Shown here: positions 56,152 to 64,000 of the stretch, piece after piece
How positions within the stretch are numbered: the stretch's first letter is position 1
How the letters are laid out: every line of letters begins with the position of its first letter
Assembly: GCA_024398055.1 (NCBI GenBank)
Contig: CP073749.1
Coordinates: forward strand, 1,488,594-1,552,593
Source: a bacterium SCSIO 12741
Lineage (GTDB): Bacteria > Bacteroidota > Bacteroidia > Flavobacteriales_G > Salibacteraceae
DNA: 64,000 bases
Direction: 5' to 3'
The notes under the pieces: model-generated
Databases searched by the model: none
What the model saw: only the letters and a program-made list of their open reading frames with translations
Told to the model about the DNA's origin: nothing
Made by a program: the position numbers and the translations under genes

Positions 56152-56637
56152 ATGAAGTATTTCCCAGTCTTATTGTCTCTTCTATTAGCGCTGTCCAGTC
56201 ATTCATACAGTCAGGAATCCAACTCGGAATTAATAGCGGGATGGAAGGTATTTACGGACACAGCCATGGGCTATTCCATCGAGTATCCAGCCAAATGGAC
56301 GGCAAGCAGTGCAAAGGGCGGTTTCATTTGTGGCCAGGAAAGTGGATTTCGGAATGCCGAATGGACGATGTGGCTTAGCCATACTGATAACAAGGAAAGG
56401 CTGGATTTTGTGTTTAACGATGAGGGCCTATACCCTGAATATGATATCGAGAAGAAGTCCGTGACCATTAACGGAATTAAAGGTGATCACACAACTATTA
56501 CCCATCCCGATAACCGTGAGGAATACATTGAGATTGTGGTCCTAAAAACCGACGATTACTGGTACAAATTTGTGAATGATGCCATTAAGGACGAGCGCTT
56601 CCAACACTTCTACAGCAGCTTCAAGTTATTGGATTAA
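56152..56637 (+). CDS. Exported PsbP/DUF1795-like protein
   Basis: 161 aa. Signal peptide (LLLALSSHSYSQ), then a domain with GWKVFTDTAMGYSIEYPAKW, the typical opening of PsbP/Mog1-like secreted proteins, and VNDAIKDERFQHFYSSFKL at the end. No catalytic motif; function unknown. Two bases from the converging cyclase gene. Confidence 0.75.
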   Translation: MKYFPVLLSLLLALSSHSYSQESNSELIAGWKVFTDTAMGYSIEYPAKWTASSAKGGFICGQESGFRNAEWTMWLSHTDNKERLDFVFNDEGLYPEYDIEKKSVTINGIKGDHTTITHPDNREEYIEIVVLKTDDYWYKFVNDAIKDERFQHFYSSFKLLD

Positions 56638-56639
56638 GT

Positions 56640-57725
56640 TTAGGTGTAGAGGGTAAACAGGTTCACCTTTTCTTTTCGCCCTCTTAGCTCGATTTCACCC
56701 AATGCCTTGGGCTTAAACTCAGAGCCCAGTTTTAACTCTTCTACCAAGTCCTGAGACAATAACAGGTCAACTTCAAAAGCATTGCACAGGGCTTGAATTC
56801 GTGCCGTGGTATTCATCACATCTCCAGTGAAGGTGATTTCTTTTTTAATCACACCAATTTCACCCGTGGTTACTTCGCCTAAATGTAGACCGGCTTTGAA
56901 AGTAGGGACCACACCAAACTCCCGTTCGTATTTCTTTCTCTGTTTTTGAAGGTTGGCCTTCATGGCATAAAAACAGTGCAAGCTCTTATTGCTGGGCCTA
57001 TCCCGATGGTGCCTCCAGGAAATGATCACCTCATCACCGACATATTGATAGATTTCCCCTCCAAATTGGACAATGGCATCGGAGAGATCCGAATAATATT
57101 CCCGCAACATTTTGAAGTAAACCACATGCCCAAGTTCTTCAGCAATGGTTGTTGACTTTTTCATATCGAGGAACATAAATATCCGCTCCTCCTCAGTGGG
57201 CTGATGGTATTTGCCTAAAAAGAAATTAATCAGAATCCCCTGGCCTATGTTGTCGCTCACCTCATTGTAGAACAAGCAGATTACGAGCCCCACCACCACA
57301 TAGGTCATCACGCTCCAAAAGGTAAAGCTGAATATAAAAACACGTGCCCCTTTCAGAATCCTATCATCCCAAGGATATAACCCAAGATCGTAGGCATTAC
57401 CTATAAGGGTAACCACCATGATCAAACCGACCAGAAGAAAGGAATAGATTACCCATTTGGTGAGCATTTTGCGAATAAAACTGCTTTGCTGCAGAAGCCT
57501 ATTCAGTAAGTAAACTTCAAGAAGACCGATAAGAATTCCGGCAAAAAAAGCGGTAATTGAAGGCACCCAAATACTGAAATGGTAGGGGTTTCCATTGGAA
57601 GGGTAATAGGCCGCATTTCCCAATATACCCTTTTCAATCAAGCCGTAAACCACACTAAGCCCAAAGCAGATAATTCCGAATGGAATGACCTGGAAAAATC
57701 TCCTTTTTGTTTTGGGGCTAACCAT
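56640..57725 (-). CDS. Class III adenylate/guanylate cyclase with membrane domain
   Basis: 361 aa. Four hydrophobic helices in the first 150 residues, then a class III catalytic domain (about 175-355). Metal-binding Asp in FMFLDMKKSTTIAEEL and in YQYVGDEVIISW, GLHLGEVTTGEIG, and the transition-state Asn/Arg region in TGDVMNTTARIQALC. Substrate-defining residues cannot be assigned with confidence. It is 87 bases upstream-downstream of the ankyrin gene on the same strand and close to a divergent Crp/Fnr gene, a possible cNMP circuit. Confidence 0.9.
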   Translation of the reverse strand: MVSPKTKRRFFQVIPFGIICFGLSVVYGLIEKGILGNAAYYPSNGNPYHFSIWVPSITAFFAGILIGLLEVYLLNRLLQQSSFIRKMLTKWVIYSFLLVGLIMVVTLIGNAYDLGLYPWDDRILKGARVFIFSFTFWSVMTYVVVGLVICLFYNEVSDNIGQGILINFFLGKYHQPTEEERIFMFLDMKKSTTIAEELGHVVYFKMLREYYSDLSDAIVQFGGEIYQYVGDEVIISWRHHRDRPSNKSLHCFYAMKANLQKQRKKYEREFGVVPTFKAGLHLGEVTTGEIGVIKKEITFTGDVMNTTARIQALCNAFEVDLLLSQDLVEELKLGSEFKPKALGEIELRGRKEKVNLFTLYT

Positions 57726-57812
57726 GATCGCTAAATACTGTTTGTGGCAAAATGATCTATGCTTGGGCTTTGGCTAAAATTACATTATTTGAAAATGAGT
57801 ATTCAGGCTGGA

Positions 57813-58412
57813 TTACCCAAGCAACTCGGATAAATCCCATTCATTTTGATTGATTCCTGCCTTAATTCCTTCTGAAACTCGAATGATCATATCGCGGGGA
57901 CTGTTTCCATAATCATTCTTCTCATCGAGGGAAGAACCTTGCTCGATGAGAAAGTGGATAATGGATTTCATTTCAGGCTCACCTCGATAGTCCATCACGG
58001 CTTTCCATAATGGGGTATTCCCATTTCCATCTTTAAGATCCACCGAAGCCCCCTCCTTGACAAGGGCTTTTACTAAGCCTTCATTTTTTTGGATTACTGC
58101 AAAATGTAGAGCAGAGGTGGAGCCCTTCAACCGGTTGTTTCTGAAATGATTTAAATCTACTCCTTCAGATTTCAAAAAAGCAATCAGTTCTCGGGAGTCC
58201 CAACGTAAATCTCGAGCCTTAGAGGCATAAAACATCAGAATGTTTGCCTGGGAATACGGATCCAGCGTATTGATCGGCAAGCCTTCCCGGGTGCGTTTTT
58301 TCAACTCTTGCATCGATCCGCTGTTAATGGCTTCTTTCAAGGCCATGTACTTTTCTTCGTCCGAGGATTCTGACCATTTGTTTCGATTTCCAAATAATTT
58401 TCCGAACACCAT
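57813..58412 (-). CDS. Ankyrin-repeat protein
   Basis: 199 aa, soluble, no signal peptide. About three ankyrin units: GSTSALHFAVIQKNEGLVKA, DLKDGNGNTPLWKAVMD, DEKNDYGNSPRDM. The N-terminus resembles short conserved helical regions (YMALKEAINSGSMQELKKR). Presumably protein-protein contacts. It shares strand and spacing with the cyclase gene (87 bases), so may be cotranscribed. Confidence 0.82.
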   Translation of the reverse strand: MVFGKLFGNRNKWSESSDEEKYMALKEAINSGSMQELKKRTREGLPINTLDPYSQANILMFYASKARDLRWDSRELIAFLKSEGVDLNHFRNNRLKGSTSALHFAVIQKNEGLVKALVKEGASVDLKDGNGNTPLWKAVMDYRGEPEMKSIIHFLIEQGSSLDEKNDYGNSPRDMIIRVSEGIKAGINQNEWDLSELLG

Positions 58413-58531
58413 TTAACCTGTGTTTATTTATTCAATTTCACCCAACTTTTTGCATCCTCAGGACTTTTCGGTTTAGCATTTTATTCCTTTAACGACAGGA
58501 GGGGTGATCAAATTACAAAAAGTGAAGATTT

Positions 58532-59065
58532 TTGTATCCCCAATTCCCGGTTTCGCGGAATTCAGAAAACGAGTATTTTGAGAAGATGAAAACGGTGCAG
58601 GTAAAAAAAGGGCAAATTCTTCAGCATGAAGGAGATATCAATAACCGCGTATACGAAGTGGTTTCTGGATTGTTGAGGAGCTACACCATTGATGAAAAGG
58701 GTAAAGAGCATATATTCATGTTTGCCCCTGAAGGTTGGATTATTGCCGATGCGGTACCCATGGACGAACCTTGTGAGTTCTTCATTGAGGCCTTGGAAGA
58801 TACCTCTGTGGTGATACGAGACAAAGACCTCAGTCAAACTACCCTCAATAGTCATGCTATTGCTCGCCGTATGCTCGTTCTTCAGCGCCGTATTATTATG
58901 CTGATGAGTTTTTCCGGACTTCAGCGATACGAACACTTTATTAAGACATACCCTGACTTAACCCAGCGGGTATCCCAACGGATGATCGCGTCTTACTTGG
59001 GAATAACCCCTGAAGCCCTGAGTAAGGCCAAAGGAGATCAAATTAGGTCCTCCTCAAATCCTTAA
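58532..59065 (+). CDS. Crp/Fnr-family transcriptional regulator
   Basis: 177 aa from a TTG (58532); an in-frame stop lies just upstream and an ATG at 58586 is also possible. cNMP-binding beta-roll (VKKGQILQHEGDINNRVYEV, HIFMFAPEGWIIADAV) and a C-terminal HTH (TQRVSQRMIASYLGITPEALSK). The effector could be a cyclic nucleotide or another small molecule. Divergent from the ankyrin-cyclase pair. Confidence 0.88.
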   Translation: MYPQFPVSRNSENEYFEKMKTVQVKKGQILQHEGDINNRVYEVVSGLLRSYTIDEKGKEHIFMFAPEGWIIADAVPMDEPCEFFIEALEDTSVVIRDKDLSQTTLNSHAIARRMLVLQRRIIMLMSFSGLQRYEHFIKTYPDLTQRVSQRMIASYLGITPEALSKAKGDQIRSSSNP

Positions 59066-59135
59066 TATATATTAATGCACAGGGCCTGGCTGGTCCGCAA
59101 ATTTGCCTCATTAATAATCATTAAAACAATTAGTT

Positions 59136-59429
59136 ATGAAGGCATATATGCTGGCATTCGTTCGGGTAAACGATCTGGAAACCTTTAATCGTGAATACAT
59201 TGAAAAAGCCGTTCCGATTGTAGAACGACATGGCGGAGTAACCGTAGCCGTAGACGAAAATCCGTCTACCATTGAAGGGGCTGTACCGCAAGGAAGAATT
59301 GTGATCGTCGAATTTGATTCAAAAGAGGCCGCTGAAGGTTTTTACAACGATCCCGACTATCAACCCATTAAGGCCTGGCGTCAACAAGTGAGTGAAAGCG
59401 ACTCCGTTATTCTGGAAAAGGGTTTTTAG
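59136..59429 (+). CDS. DUF1330-family protein
   Basis: 97 aa dimeric alpha-beta barrel-type protein: MKAYMLAFVRVNDLETFNREY, GRIVIVEFDSKEAAEGFYND, DYQPIKAWRQ. The family has unknown biochemical function. It follows the Crp/Fnr gene by 70 bases and may be its target. A good terminator follows. Confidence 0.9.
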   Translation: MKAYMLAFVRVNDLETFNREYIEKAVPIVERHGGVTVAVDENPSTIEGAVPQGRIVIVEFDSKEAAEGFYNDPDYQPIKAWRQQVSESDSVILEKGF

Positions 59430-59454
59430 TCCTATAGGGTTGAAATACAACATG

Positions 59455-59483
59455 AAAAGCTGGCTAATGGCCAGCTTTTTTTG
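59455..59483 (+). terminator. Terminator after the DUF1330 gene
   Basis: Perfect 10-base stem AAAAGCTGGC / GCCAGCTTTT with loop TAATG, followed by further T residues. It ends the Crp/Fnr-DUF1330 unit 26 bases after the stop. Confidence 0.85.
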
Positions 59484-59583
59484 TTCCTCAATAAGCCATT
59501 AACAAACAACTTCTTTATTTTTTTTCGACCAAAAAACAATTTTAGTCGAAAAGTATACGTTTGTGTCCCGAAAACGATCTACA

Positions 59584-60195
59584 ATGGAGTCCAAATCACA
59601 AAAGGCTAAGGCCCATGCCCGGAAAAATCGGGAGGAAATGAAAGAAATAGAAAACCAGGCGTTTGACTACCTCACAAGCGGTTGGCCTTGGCGTATTAGT
59701 CAGCTAATTGCGCTACTCTCTCTTTTCTTTTCCCTCACTATACTCATCGATTACTGGCTTCCCGTAGAACAAGTTGGCGAACAAGTGGCATCCAAGAAAT
59801 TCTACAATAGTATGCACAAGAGTCCGGTGTATTATGCCAATGATTCGTCTGAGTACATTCCCAATGAAATTCATGTGCAACTTGACAGCGGGGATCTTTT
59901 CCTTCGCAACTTTTCTCCCTTCCTCCATGAATTCCAGGGATATTCCATCGTGAGTCCAGAAGGTGATGTGACCGAGATCAATGATGAAATCAACCTATTT
60001 ACCCTGTATCCACTCATTCCTTTACTCTACTTGCTTCCACTCCTTTTGCTGCGGTTTAAGCGAAATTCGAATTGGTTTTATCTTCTCTACTTCTTGCTTT
60101 ATGCCGGCTATCTACCGGTTTTCCTTCATCAAATGCTCATAGAAGGAAAGTTGCTTTGGTTTCTGGAAGGAGTTCGAATGCTTCTATTGTCCTAA
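59584..60195 (+). CDS. Membrane protein of unknown function
   Basis: 203 aa from the ATG at 59584. The in-frame GTG at 59563 overlaps an exact -7 box (TACGTTTG, 59556-59563). Cytoplasmic basic N-terminus (KSQKAKAHARKNREEMKEIE), a transmembrane helix at about 40-58, an extracytoplasmic region of about 90 residues, and two to three helices at the C-terminus. No recognised family. Confidence 0.65.
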   Translation: MESKSQKAKAHARKNREEMKEIENQAFDYLTSGWPWRISQLIALLSLFFSLTILIDYWLPVEQVGEQVASKKFYNSMHKSPVYYANDSSEYIPNEIHVQLDSGDLFLRNFSPFLHEFQGYSIVSPEGDVTEINDEINLFTLYPLIPLLYLLPLLLLRFKRNSNWFYLLYFLLYAGYLPVFLHQMLIEGKLLWFLEGVRMLLLS

Positions 60196-60219
60196 TCCTA
60201 TGGTCCCAATTGGACGATC

Positions 60220-60969
60220 ATGGGCTTGAATCAGGTTCTTATCTTTGGTTCGAACCCAGTTACTTTGAAAACAGCCCTCAGCATCCTTCTCTTCTTCCTG
60301 CTTTCTGGTTGCAGCCCCATGAAGAGTTGCCTTACCACCGTGTTCTGGAATAAAAAAGTAGACGGGCTTTCATCCATCCCGGATTTAAATAATAATCCTG
60401 TACTGGAAATCCAAGATTCGTCCTATAACCTGACCCAATTCACTTTTTTGAAAGCCAGAAGCCGTCATAATCATAGTACGCTTTCCAATACAGGCCCAGA
60501 ATTCTCTGAGGAGCTTAAGGGCTTTATTCAAGACAGTGTCAATGTCGGCTACTCGATGCATATCTATCAGGTGATATTGGAGGATAGTCTGGGCAAACCA
60601 TGCTCCGCAAACTCGATCGCTCTTAAAGTTCCCTATAAGAATCAGGTAGATTCTAACAACCTGCCAATTTCCAATGTCAGATGCTACATTTCTGGAAGTG
60701 ATTCAGGGGAATGGAAGGTGAAAAAGTCGAAATTTCCCACTGCCTTGCAACTGACTGATACCAATTACCAAGTAAGCAGCTGTGTTCTTAATTTTCCTAT
60801 CGGTCCATGGACAACAAGTCGCCAGATTGGAGCCGTATTTTCTGATGCAAATAGAAAATACATGGCCCATTTGGAAACCGGAGATTACCTGTTAATTCAG
60901 GATATTGTAATAATAGACTCCTTGGGAAACCAATTTCAGGCAGCCCCCATTGTATTGAAAATAAAGTAG
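60220..60969 (+). CDS. Hypothetical lipoprotein
   Basis: 249 aa. Hydrophobic N-terminus with lipobox FFLLSGC, then a Ser/Asn-rich beta-like region with few charged clusters. Not recognised by family. It follows the membrane protein gene by 24 bases, so the pair may be cotranscribed. Confidence 0.6.
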   Translation: MGLNQVLIFGSNPVTLKTALSILLFFLLSGCSPMKSCLTTVFWNKKVDGLSSIPDLNNNPVLEIQDSSYNLTQFTFLKARSRHNHSTLSNTGPEFSEELKGFIQDSVNVGYSMHIYQVILEDSLGKPCSANSIALKVPYKNQVDSNNLPISNVRCYISGSDSGEWKVKKSKFPTALQLTDTNYQVSSCVLNFPIGPWTTSRQIGAVFSDANRKYMAHLETGDYLLIQDIVIIDSLGNQFQAAPIVLKIK

Positions 60970-61011
60970 GGCTCAACTCATCTTTAGCTGGCCTCTGTAG
61001 ATTCAGAAGAA

Positions 61012-61032
61012 TCATGTCAAAAACTGACATGA
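61012..61032. other. Perfect short inverted repeat
   Basis: TCATGTCA / TGACATGA with a five-base loop (AAAAC), between two lipoprotein genes. No T-tract, so not a typical terminator; could be an operator or mRNA-end hairpin. Confidence 0.35.
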
Positions 61033-61093
61033 CTCATAAATGGAATCATCCAACCAACCTAATTTAGAACCAATCTAAATAAAAGAAATTTTC

Positions 61094-61573
61094 ATGCATC
61101 GGCTATATATAACTCCTCTTCTATTAATCCTTATAATGACTGGCTGTCAGAAAGATGAAGAAGAACTACAGCCAACCACATCTACTACACAAACGGTAAA
61201 AACTCCAGGGCCTGAAGACGAAAAAATTCCATTTCTCGGAAAATGGACCCGAGAGTTTGAAGCAGGCCCTGGAAACCTGCATGAAGTGCTATATTCCGTC
61301 TACCAAGACAGTATTCGATATACCTTATCGGGTCCAATCGGAACGGCCGACTACGTGATGATCAAGGACACTTTTATTCTTGAAAACAACCGGTTTATAG
61401 GCCATACTTCGGATAATCGCACCTTTCTTGTATTCGTAAAAATTCCTGACAGCACCACCATTACCTTATACAAACAAGAGGTAAAAGACCTAACTGAGGG
61501 CTTGAGTATTCAGGTTCCTGCAGATTCTACAACTCAAAATCACGGATGGAACTCGTACACTAAAATGAACTAA
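61094..61573 (+). CDS. Small lipoprotein
   Basis: 159 aa with lipobox ILIMTGC, a Thr/Gln-rich linker, then a compact domain (KIPFLGKWTREFEAGPGNLHEV, DTFILENNRFIGHTSDNRTF) that looks like a lipocalin-like beta barrel half. Function unknown. Separate from the cupin gene start by about 150 bases. Confidence 0.65.
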   Translation: MHRLYITPLLLILIMTGCQKDEEELQPTTSTTQTVKTPGPEDEKIPFLGKWTREFEAGPGNLHEVLYSVYQDSIRYTLSGPIGTADYVMIKDTFILENNRFIGHTSDNRTFLVFVKIPDSTTITLYKQEVKDLTEGLSIQVPADSTTQNHGWNSYTKMN

Positions 61574-61724
61574 TATTTTGAACCCTTCTCTTACAAATAA
61601 TGCAAATGTTGCCGCGAAGGCACCTCCTATAGCACTTACCTCATCAAAAGAATCCTGCACACGATGCAAATGCGGGCTATCTTGTCTCAAAAAATCACTC
61701 AAGAATAAATCTCAAGAATTGGAT

Positions 61725-62066
61725 ATGGAAACCTCATCACTTTTAAAAGATCTCAACTATAACCCAGATAAACCAGCCATTCAAGTTCTCCTTCAAAGCA
61801 ACTTTACCAAAGAAATTCGCATTGCTTTTGAAGCGGGTCAAGTCATGAAAGAACACAAAACCAAGTTTCCCATTGTGGTCGAAATCGTTGAAGGAGCCAT
61901 CGACTTTGGAGTACAAGGCACAGTCCATCACCTTCAAAAAGGAGATTTAATTTCCCTGGAAGGCAATGTACCCCACGATCTACAAGCCATAGAAAAAAGC
62001 ATCGTCCGCCTGACTCTTTCCATTTTGGATCAAACGGATCGGGTTAAGGAAGTGGTCTCCTCTTAA
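61725..62066 (+). CDS. Cupin-domain protein
   Basis: 113 aa single-domain cupin: FTKEIRIAFEAGQVMKEHKTKFP (metal-binding position), VHHLQKGDLISLEGNVPHDL. Start ATG at 61725. The frame stays open upstream to a TTG at 61578, but that N-terminal stretch (with four Cys, C-x2-C-x-C-x3-C) does not look like a cupin and no start is near. No signal peptide. Small-molecule binding or sugar-phosphate-type role; not assignable. Confidence 0.75.
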   Translation: METSSLLKDLNYNPDKPAIQVLLQSNFTKEIRIAFEAGQVMKEHKTKFPIVVEIVEGAIDFGVQGTVHHLQKGDLISLEGNVPHDLQAIEKSIVRLTLSILDQTDRVKEVVSS

Positions 62067-62094
62067 AAGGCCAGGTATAGGATTGACTTTCGCC

Positions 62095-63576
62095 TTAGCG
62101 TTTTACAACCTTGAAATAACGTTGCTCTCCATTCTGGGTCAGCTTCAAGGTGTACATCCCGCTTGGAAGATCGTCTATTGCAAAGGAGTAACTTCCTTTT
62201 GCACTCCAAAACCCATTTTCCATAGGTCGAACCAGTGCGCCATTTTGATTGTACAAATCCAGGGTTACTTGATCCGATAAATCTTCTGTCAATACAACAT
62301 TTAACCACCTGGAGGTCGGATTGGGGTAAATGGTAACTGGCTCTAAAGAAGCTGGATAACTAATCCAGCTAACCAGAGAATTGCGGTAACGAGCTACTTT
62401 ACCATTGGCACTCACCACGATTCTCCTTTCGGGCTGCAAAATCATAGAATACTCCGCTCCCATACCCATTGGGGTGAGATCGGTAATGGTAATGCCATTG
62501 GTTCCAAACGTAGAATCTACCTGCCCATAGATGTCGTATCGAATCAACGCCAGGTGATACTCCAAATTCATTTGGACTCTGCCGCACACCACGATTTTCT
62601 TATCGGATTGAACCGCCACCTCATGGGCCTCATCTCGGTCTAAGGTCAATGAAGTTTCAACTACACCTGCCTGGCCAAAATCGGTATCGAGAGATCCAGA
62701 CGGGTCAAACCGAACCACGATGATATCATTGGCCCCTGAACGTCCAGCAGCAATGATTTTTCCATCATACTGAACAGTCACAGAATTAAAAATACCCTCT
62801 TGTTCAATATCAGCGACACCGTTGATACCAAAGGTGGAATCCACATCTCCATTACGCAGATACCTAACCAAGGCCAAGGAATCTCCAGCTTTTTGACCAC
62901 AAGCCAGTATTTTTCCATCAGCCTGAAGAGCCAATGCTTTCAGGTTATCGTTTCCGGCCTGGCCACGAGCAGATGATAAATCCGTGTTTACGACACCTCC
63001 ATTTCCAAAAGATAGATCTGGGGTTCCATCGAGATTGTATTGGGCCAGTGTAAAATAGGTACTGGCCACGATAAAGGATTGTCCTCCTACCAAGATCTTG
63101 TCATCGTAATGAACGACCATGGCATTCAACAAACTCATATTTCGATTGATAACAAAACCCGTATCACCAAAAGTGGTATCTAAGCTTCCATCGGCTTCAA
63201 ACTTCATGACCACTCCCATGGCATCTCCATCTCCAGCAAACAAAATTTTGCCATCCGGTAAAATGGCCAGATCCCGGGCTACATTCCAGTGAGACTGAGG
63301 TACTCTTGTAACTGCTCTACCATGGGTTCCAAAAGTGGAGTCCGGAATTCCCTCTGGCTTCAGTTTAGTTAAGCTAAAATCGGAAGCGAAAGTGGAGAAA
63401 TAGCCCCCTACAAAAAGGCTACCATCCCTGTCTATTTTCACAGCTCCATAAGTATCCGTTGAAGTGTAGATTCCTCCGGAGCCAAAAGTTGAGTCCAAGG
63501 TTCCATCCTGGGCTCTTAAAGAGCCACCAAGAAAAGTAATACCAAGAAGTAATAGGGGCAAAAGTCTTGCGTGCAT
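62095..63576 (-). CDS. T9SS type A protein with delta-60 repeats
   Basis: 493 aa. Signal peptide (ITFLGGSLRAQ) and about seven delta-60 repeats marked by D(S/T/L)xFGxxG(x) units (LDSTFGSGGIY, LDTTFGDTGFV, VDSTFGINGVA, VDSTFGTNGIT) alternating with DGKI(L/V/I) strands. They probably form a beta-propeller. A type A sorting domain ends it (VTIYPNPTSRWLNVVLTEDL). Secreted by T9SS; no catalytic residues seen. Convergent with the cupin gene (28 bases). Confidence 0.88.
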   Translation of the reverse strand: MHARLLPLLLLGITFLGGSLRAQDGTLDSTFGSGGIYTSTDTYGAVKIDRDGSLFVGGYFSTFASDFSLTKLKPEGIPDSTFGTHGRAVTRVPQSHWNVARDLAILPDGKILFAGDGDAMGVVMKFEADGSLDTTFGDTGFVINRNMSLLNAMVVHYDDKILVGGQSFIVASTYFTLAQYNLDGTPDLSFGNGGVVNTDLSSARGQAGNDNLKALALQADGKILACGQKAGDSLALVRYLRNGDVDSTFGINGVADIEQEGIFNSVTVQYDGKIIAAGRSGANDIIVVRFDPSGSLDTDFGQAGVVETSLTLDRDEAHEVAVQSDKKIVVCGRVQMNLEYHLALIRYDIYGQVDSTFGTNGITITDLTPMGMGAEYSMILQPERRIVVSANGKVARYRNSLVSWISYPASLEPVTIYPNPTSRWLNVVLTEDLSDQVTLDLYNQNGALVRPMENGFWSAKGSYSFAIDDLPSGMYTLKLTQNGEQRYFKVVKR

Positions 63577-63671
63577 CGTAAGTGGGTTCCTAATGGTTAT
63601 TCTATAACCTTAAGACCCAGCAAACCCATTTTCGCTGCACGAGGGAAAATTGAACGTTACAAAAAACTCGA

Positions 63672-64000
63672 TTAAAAATTCATTCGCTGCTTTTCTCTGG
63701 GGAGAACCACCGGATCCTTGGGAACAAATTCAATGTCCATATATTCCATATTTCCTTCTGGCGATATCTTGAGCATCAAAGATTGGTAGGGCTCAAAAGT
63801 GAGTTGAACTTTTTGCTGTTTGCCGGCAACATTTAAAACCACCTCACGAACCTCCGAACGATCACTATAGGATTGGCCACAATAGACCGGGTACACCAAT
63901 TTTTTAGCCGGACCCTGTGCGAGAAACAGGTAGTGCGTTCCATCGGGTTCAACTCGACACCAATAGTCGGGTGCAAACTCTCCTTGAACGAGTGGAGGGT
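63672..64000 (-). CDS. C-terminal part of a protein, possibly glycoside hydrolase-like
   Basis: Open to the window edge; 109 residues seen. Reads VQGEFAPDYWCRVEPDGT, HYLFLAQGPAKK, VYPVYCGQSYSDRSEVREVV, LTFEPYQSLMLKISPEG, ending PREKQRMNF. The FEPYQS-type beta-sandwich end is reminiscent of C-terminal domains in Bacteroidota glycoside hydrolases, but this is by eye only. The 5' end lies beyond the window. Confidence 0.55.
   Translation of the reverse strand, partial: PPLVQGEFAPDYWCRVEPDGTHYLFLAQGPAKKLVYPVYCGQSYSDRSEVREVVLNVAGKQQKVQLTFEPYQSLMLKISPEGNMEYMDIEFVPKDPVVLPREKQRMNF

Noticed and set aside
58500-58590. Possible frameshift at the N-terminus of the Crp/Fnr gene
   Set aside because: Joining the upstream frame would need deletion of a T, unlike the missing-base pattern seen elsewhere, and the TTG start gives an acceptable protein.

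Overview
The window looks like a chromosomal segment of a marine-type Bacteroidota (Flavobacteriia/Cryomorphaceae-like) bacterium. The sequence evidence is: several secreted proteins with type IX secretion (T9SS) sorting domains of both type A and type B (gliding motility-associated C-terminal), a GldH gliding lipoprotein, LptC and DUF3098-type proteins in typical Bacteroidota neighbourhoods, an F-type ATP synthase operon in the order atpZ-(DUF6168-like)-B-E-F-H-A-G without atpD/atpC, and repeated TAnnTTTG promoter elements (the Bacteroidota -7 box) upstream of genes.

Layout. 0-4.4 kb: envelope genes lptC, a small membrane protein, a CNNM/CBS (CorC/HlyC-like) protein and a PpiD/SurA-like chaperone. 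4.4-13.2 kb: PKD lipoprotein, leuS, then a compact + strand run ftsX, DUF3098, uppP, truB, histidine kinase, hemW. 13.2-24 kb: a frameshifted 3-hydroxyanthranilate dioxygenase, an M43 metalloprotease and a 1684-residue beta-propeller/multi-Ig T9SS cargo, an SDR, a ChaN-like protein and a frameshifted cyclophilin. 24-30 kb: small lipoprotein, cvpA, pgk, holB, ricT and frameshifted gldH. 30-36.3 kb: ATP synthase operon. 36.3-48.2 kb: tatA, gatA, two paralogous type B T9SS cargo proteins flanking tRNA-Asn and an adenosine-kinase-like gene, then acnB. 48.3-56.1 kb: accessory region with a DsbA-like protein divergent from an HxlR regulator, an alkylation-repair pair (AraC-Ogt fusion plus AlkB), an AraC regulator, cytochrome c, and a second HxlR regulator divergent from a dehalogenase-type operon (subfamily I-like hydrolase, SDR, subfamily II-like haloalkane dehalogenase). 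56.1-64 kb: class III nucleotide cyclase, ankyrin protein, Crp/Fnr regulator, several lipoproteins and membrane proteins of unknown function, a cupin, a delta-60-repeat T9SS protein and the C-terminus of a further protein running off the window.

The most striking structural signal is at least seven (probably eight) single-base frameshifts. Every one is repaired by adding one base to a short G or C run. They hit 3-hydroxyanthranilate dioxygenase, cyclophilin, gldH, one type B T9SS protein (twice), cytochrome c and the first dehalogenase-like hydrolase, and probably the tail of the second type B T9SS protein. The corrected frames have family-typical sequence on both sides, so homopolymer under-calling in the source assembly is the simplest explanation. 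Slippage-based variation is the alternative.

The best candidates for less-described biology are the two HxlR-type regulator loci with palindromic candidate operators in their divergent intergenic regions, especially the one beside the two-dehalogenase operon, and a cyclase-ankyrin-Crp neighbourhood. I see no CRISPR array, transposase, integrase, rRNA or clear prophage.
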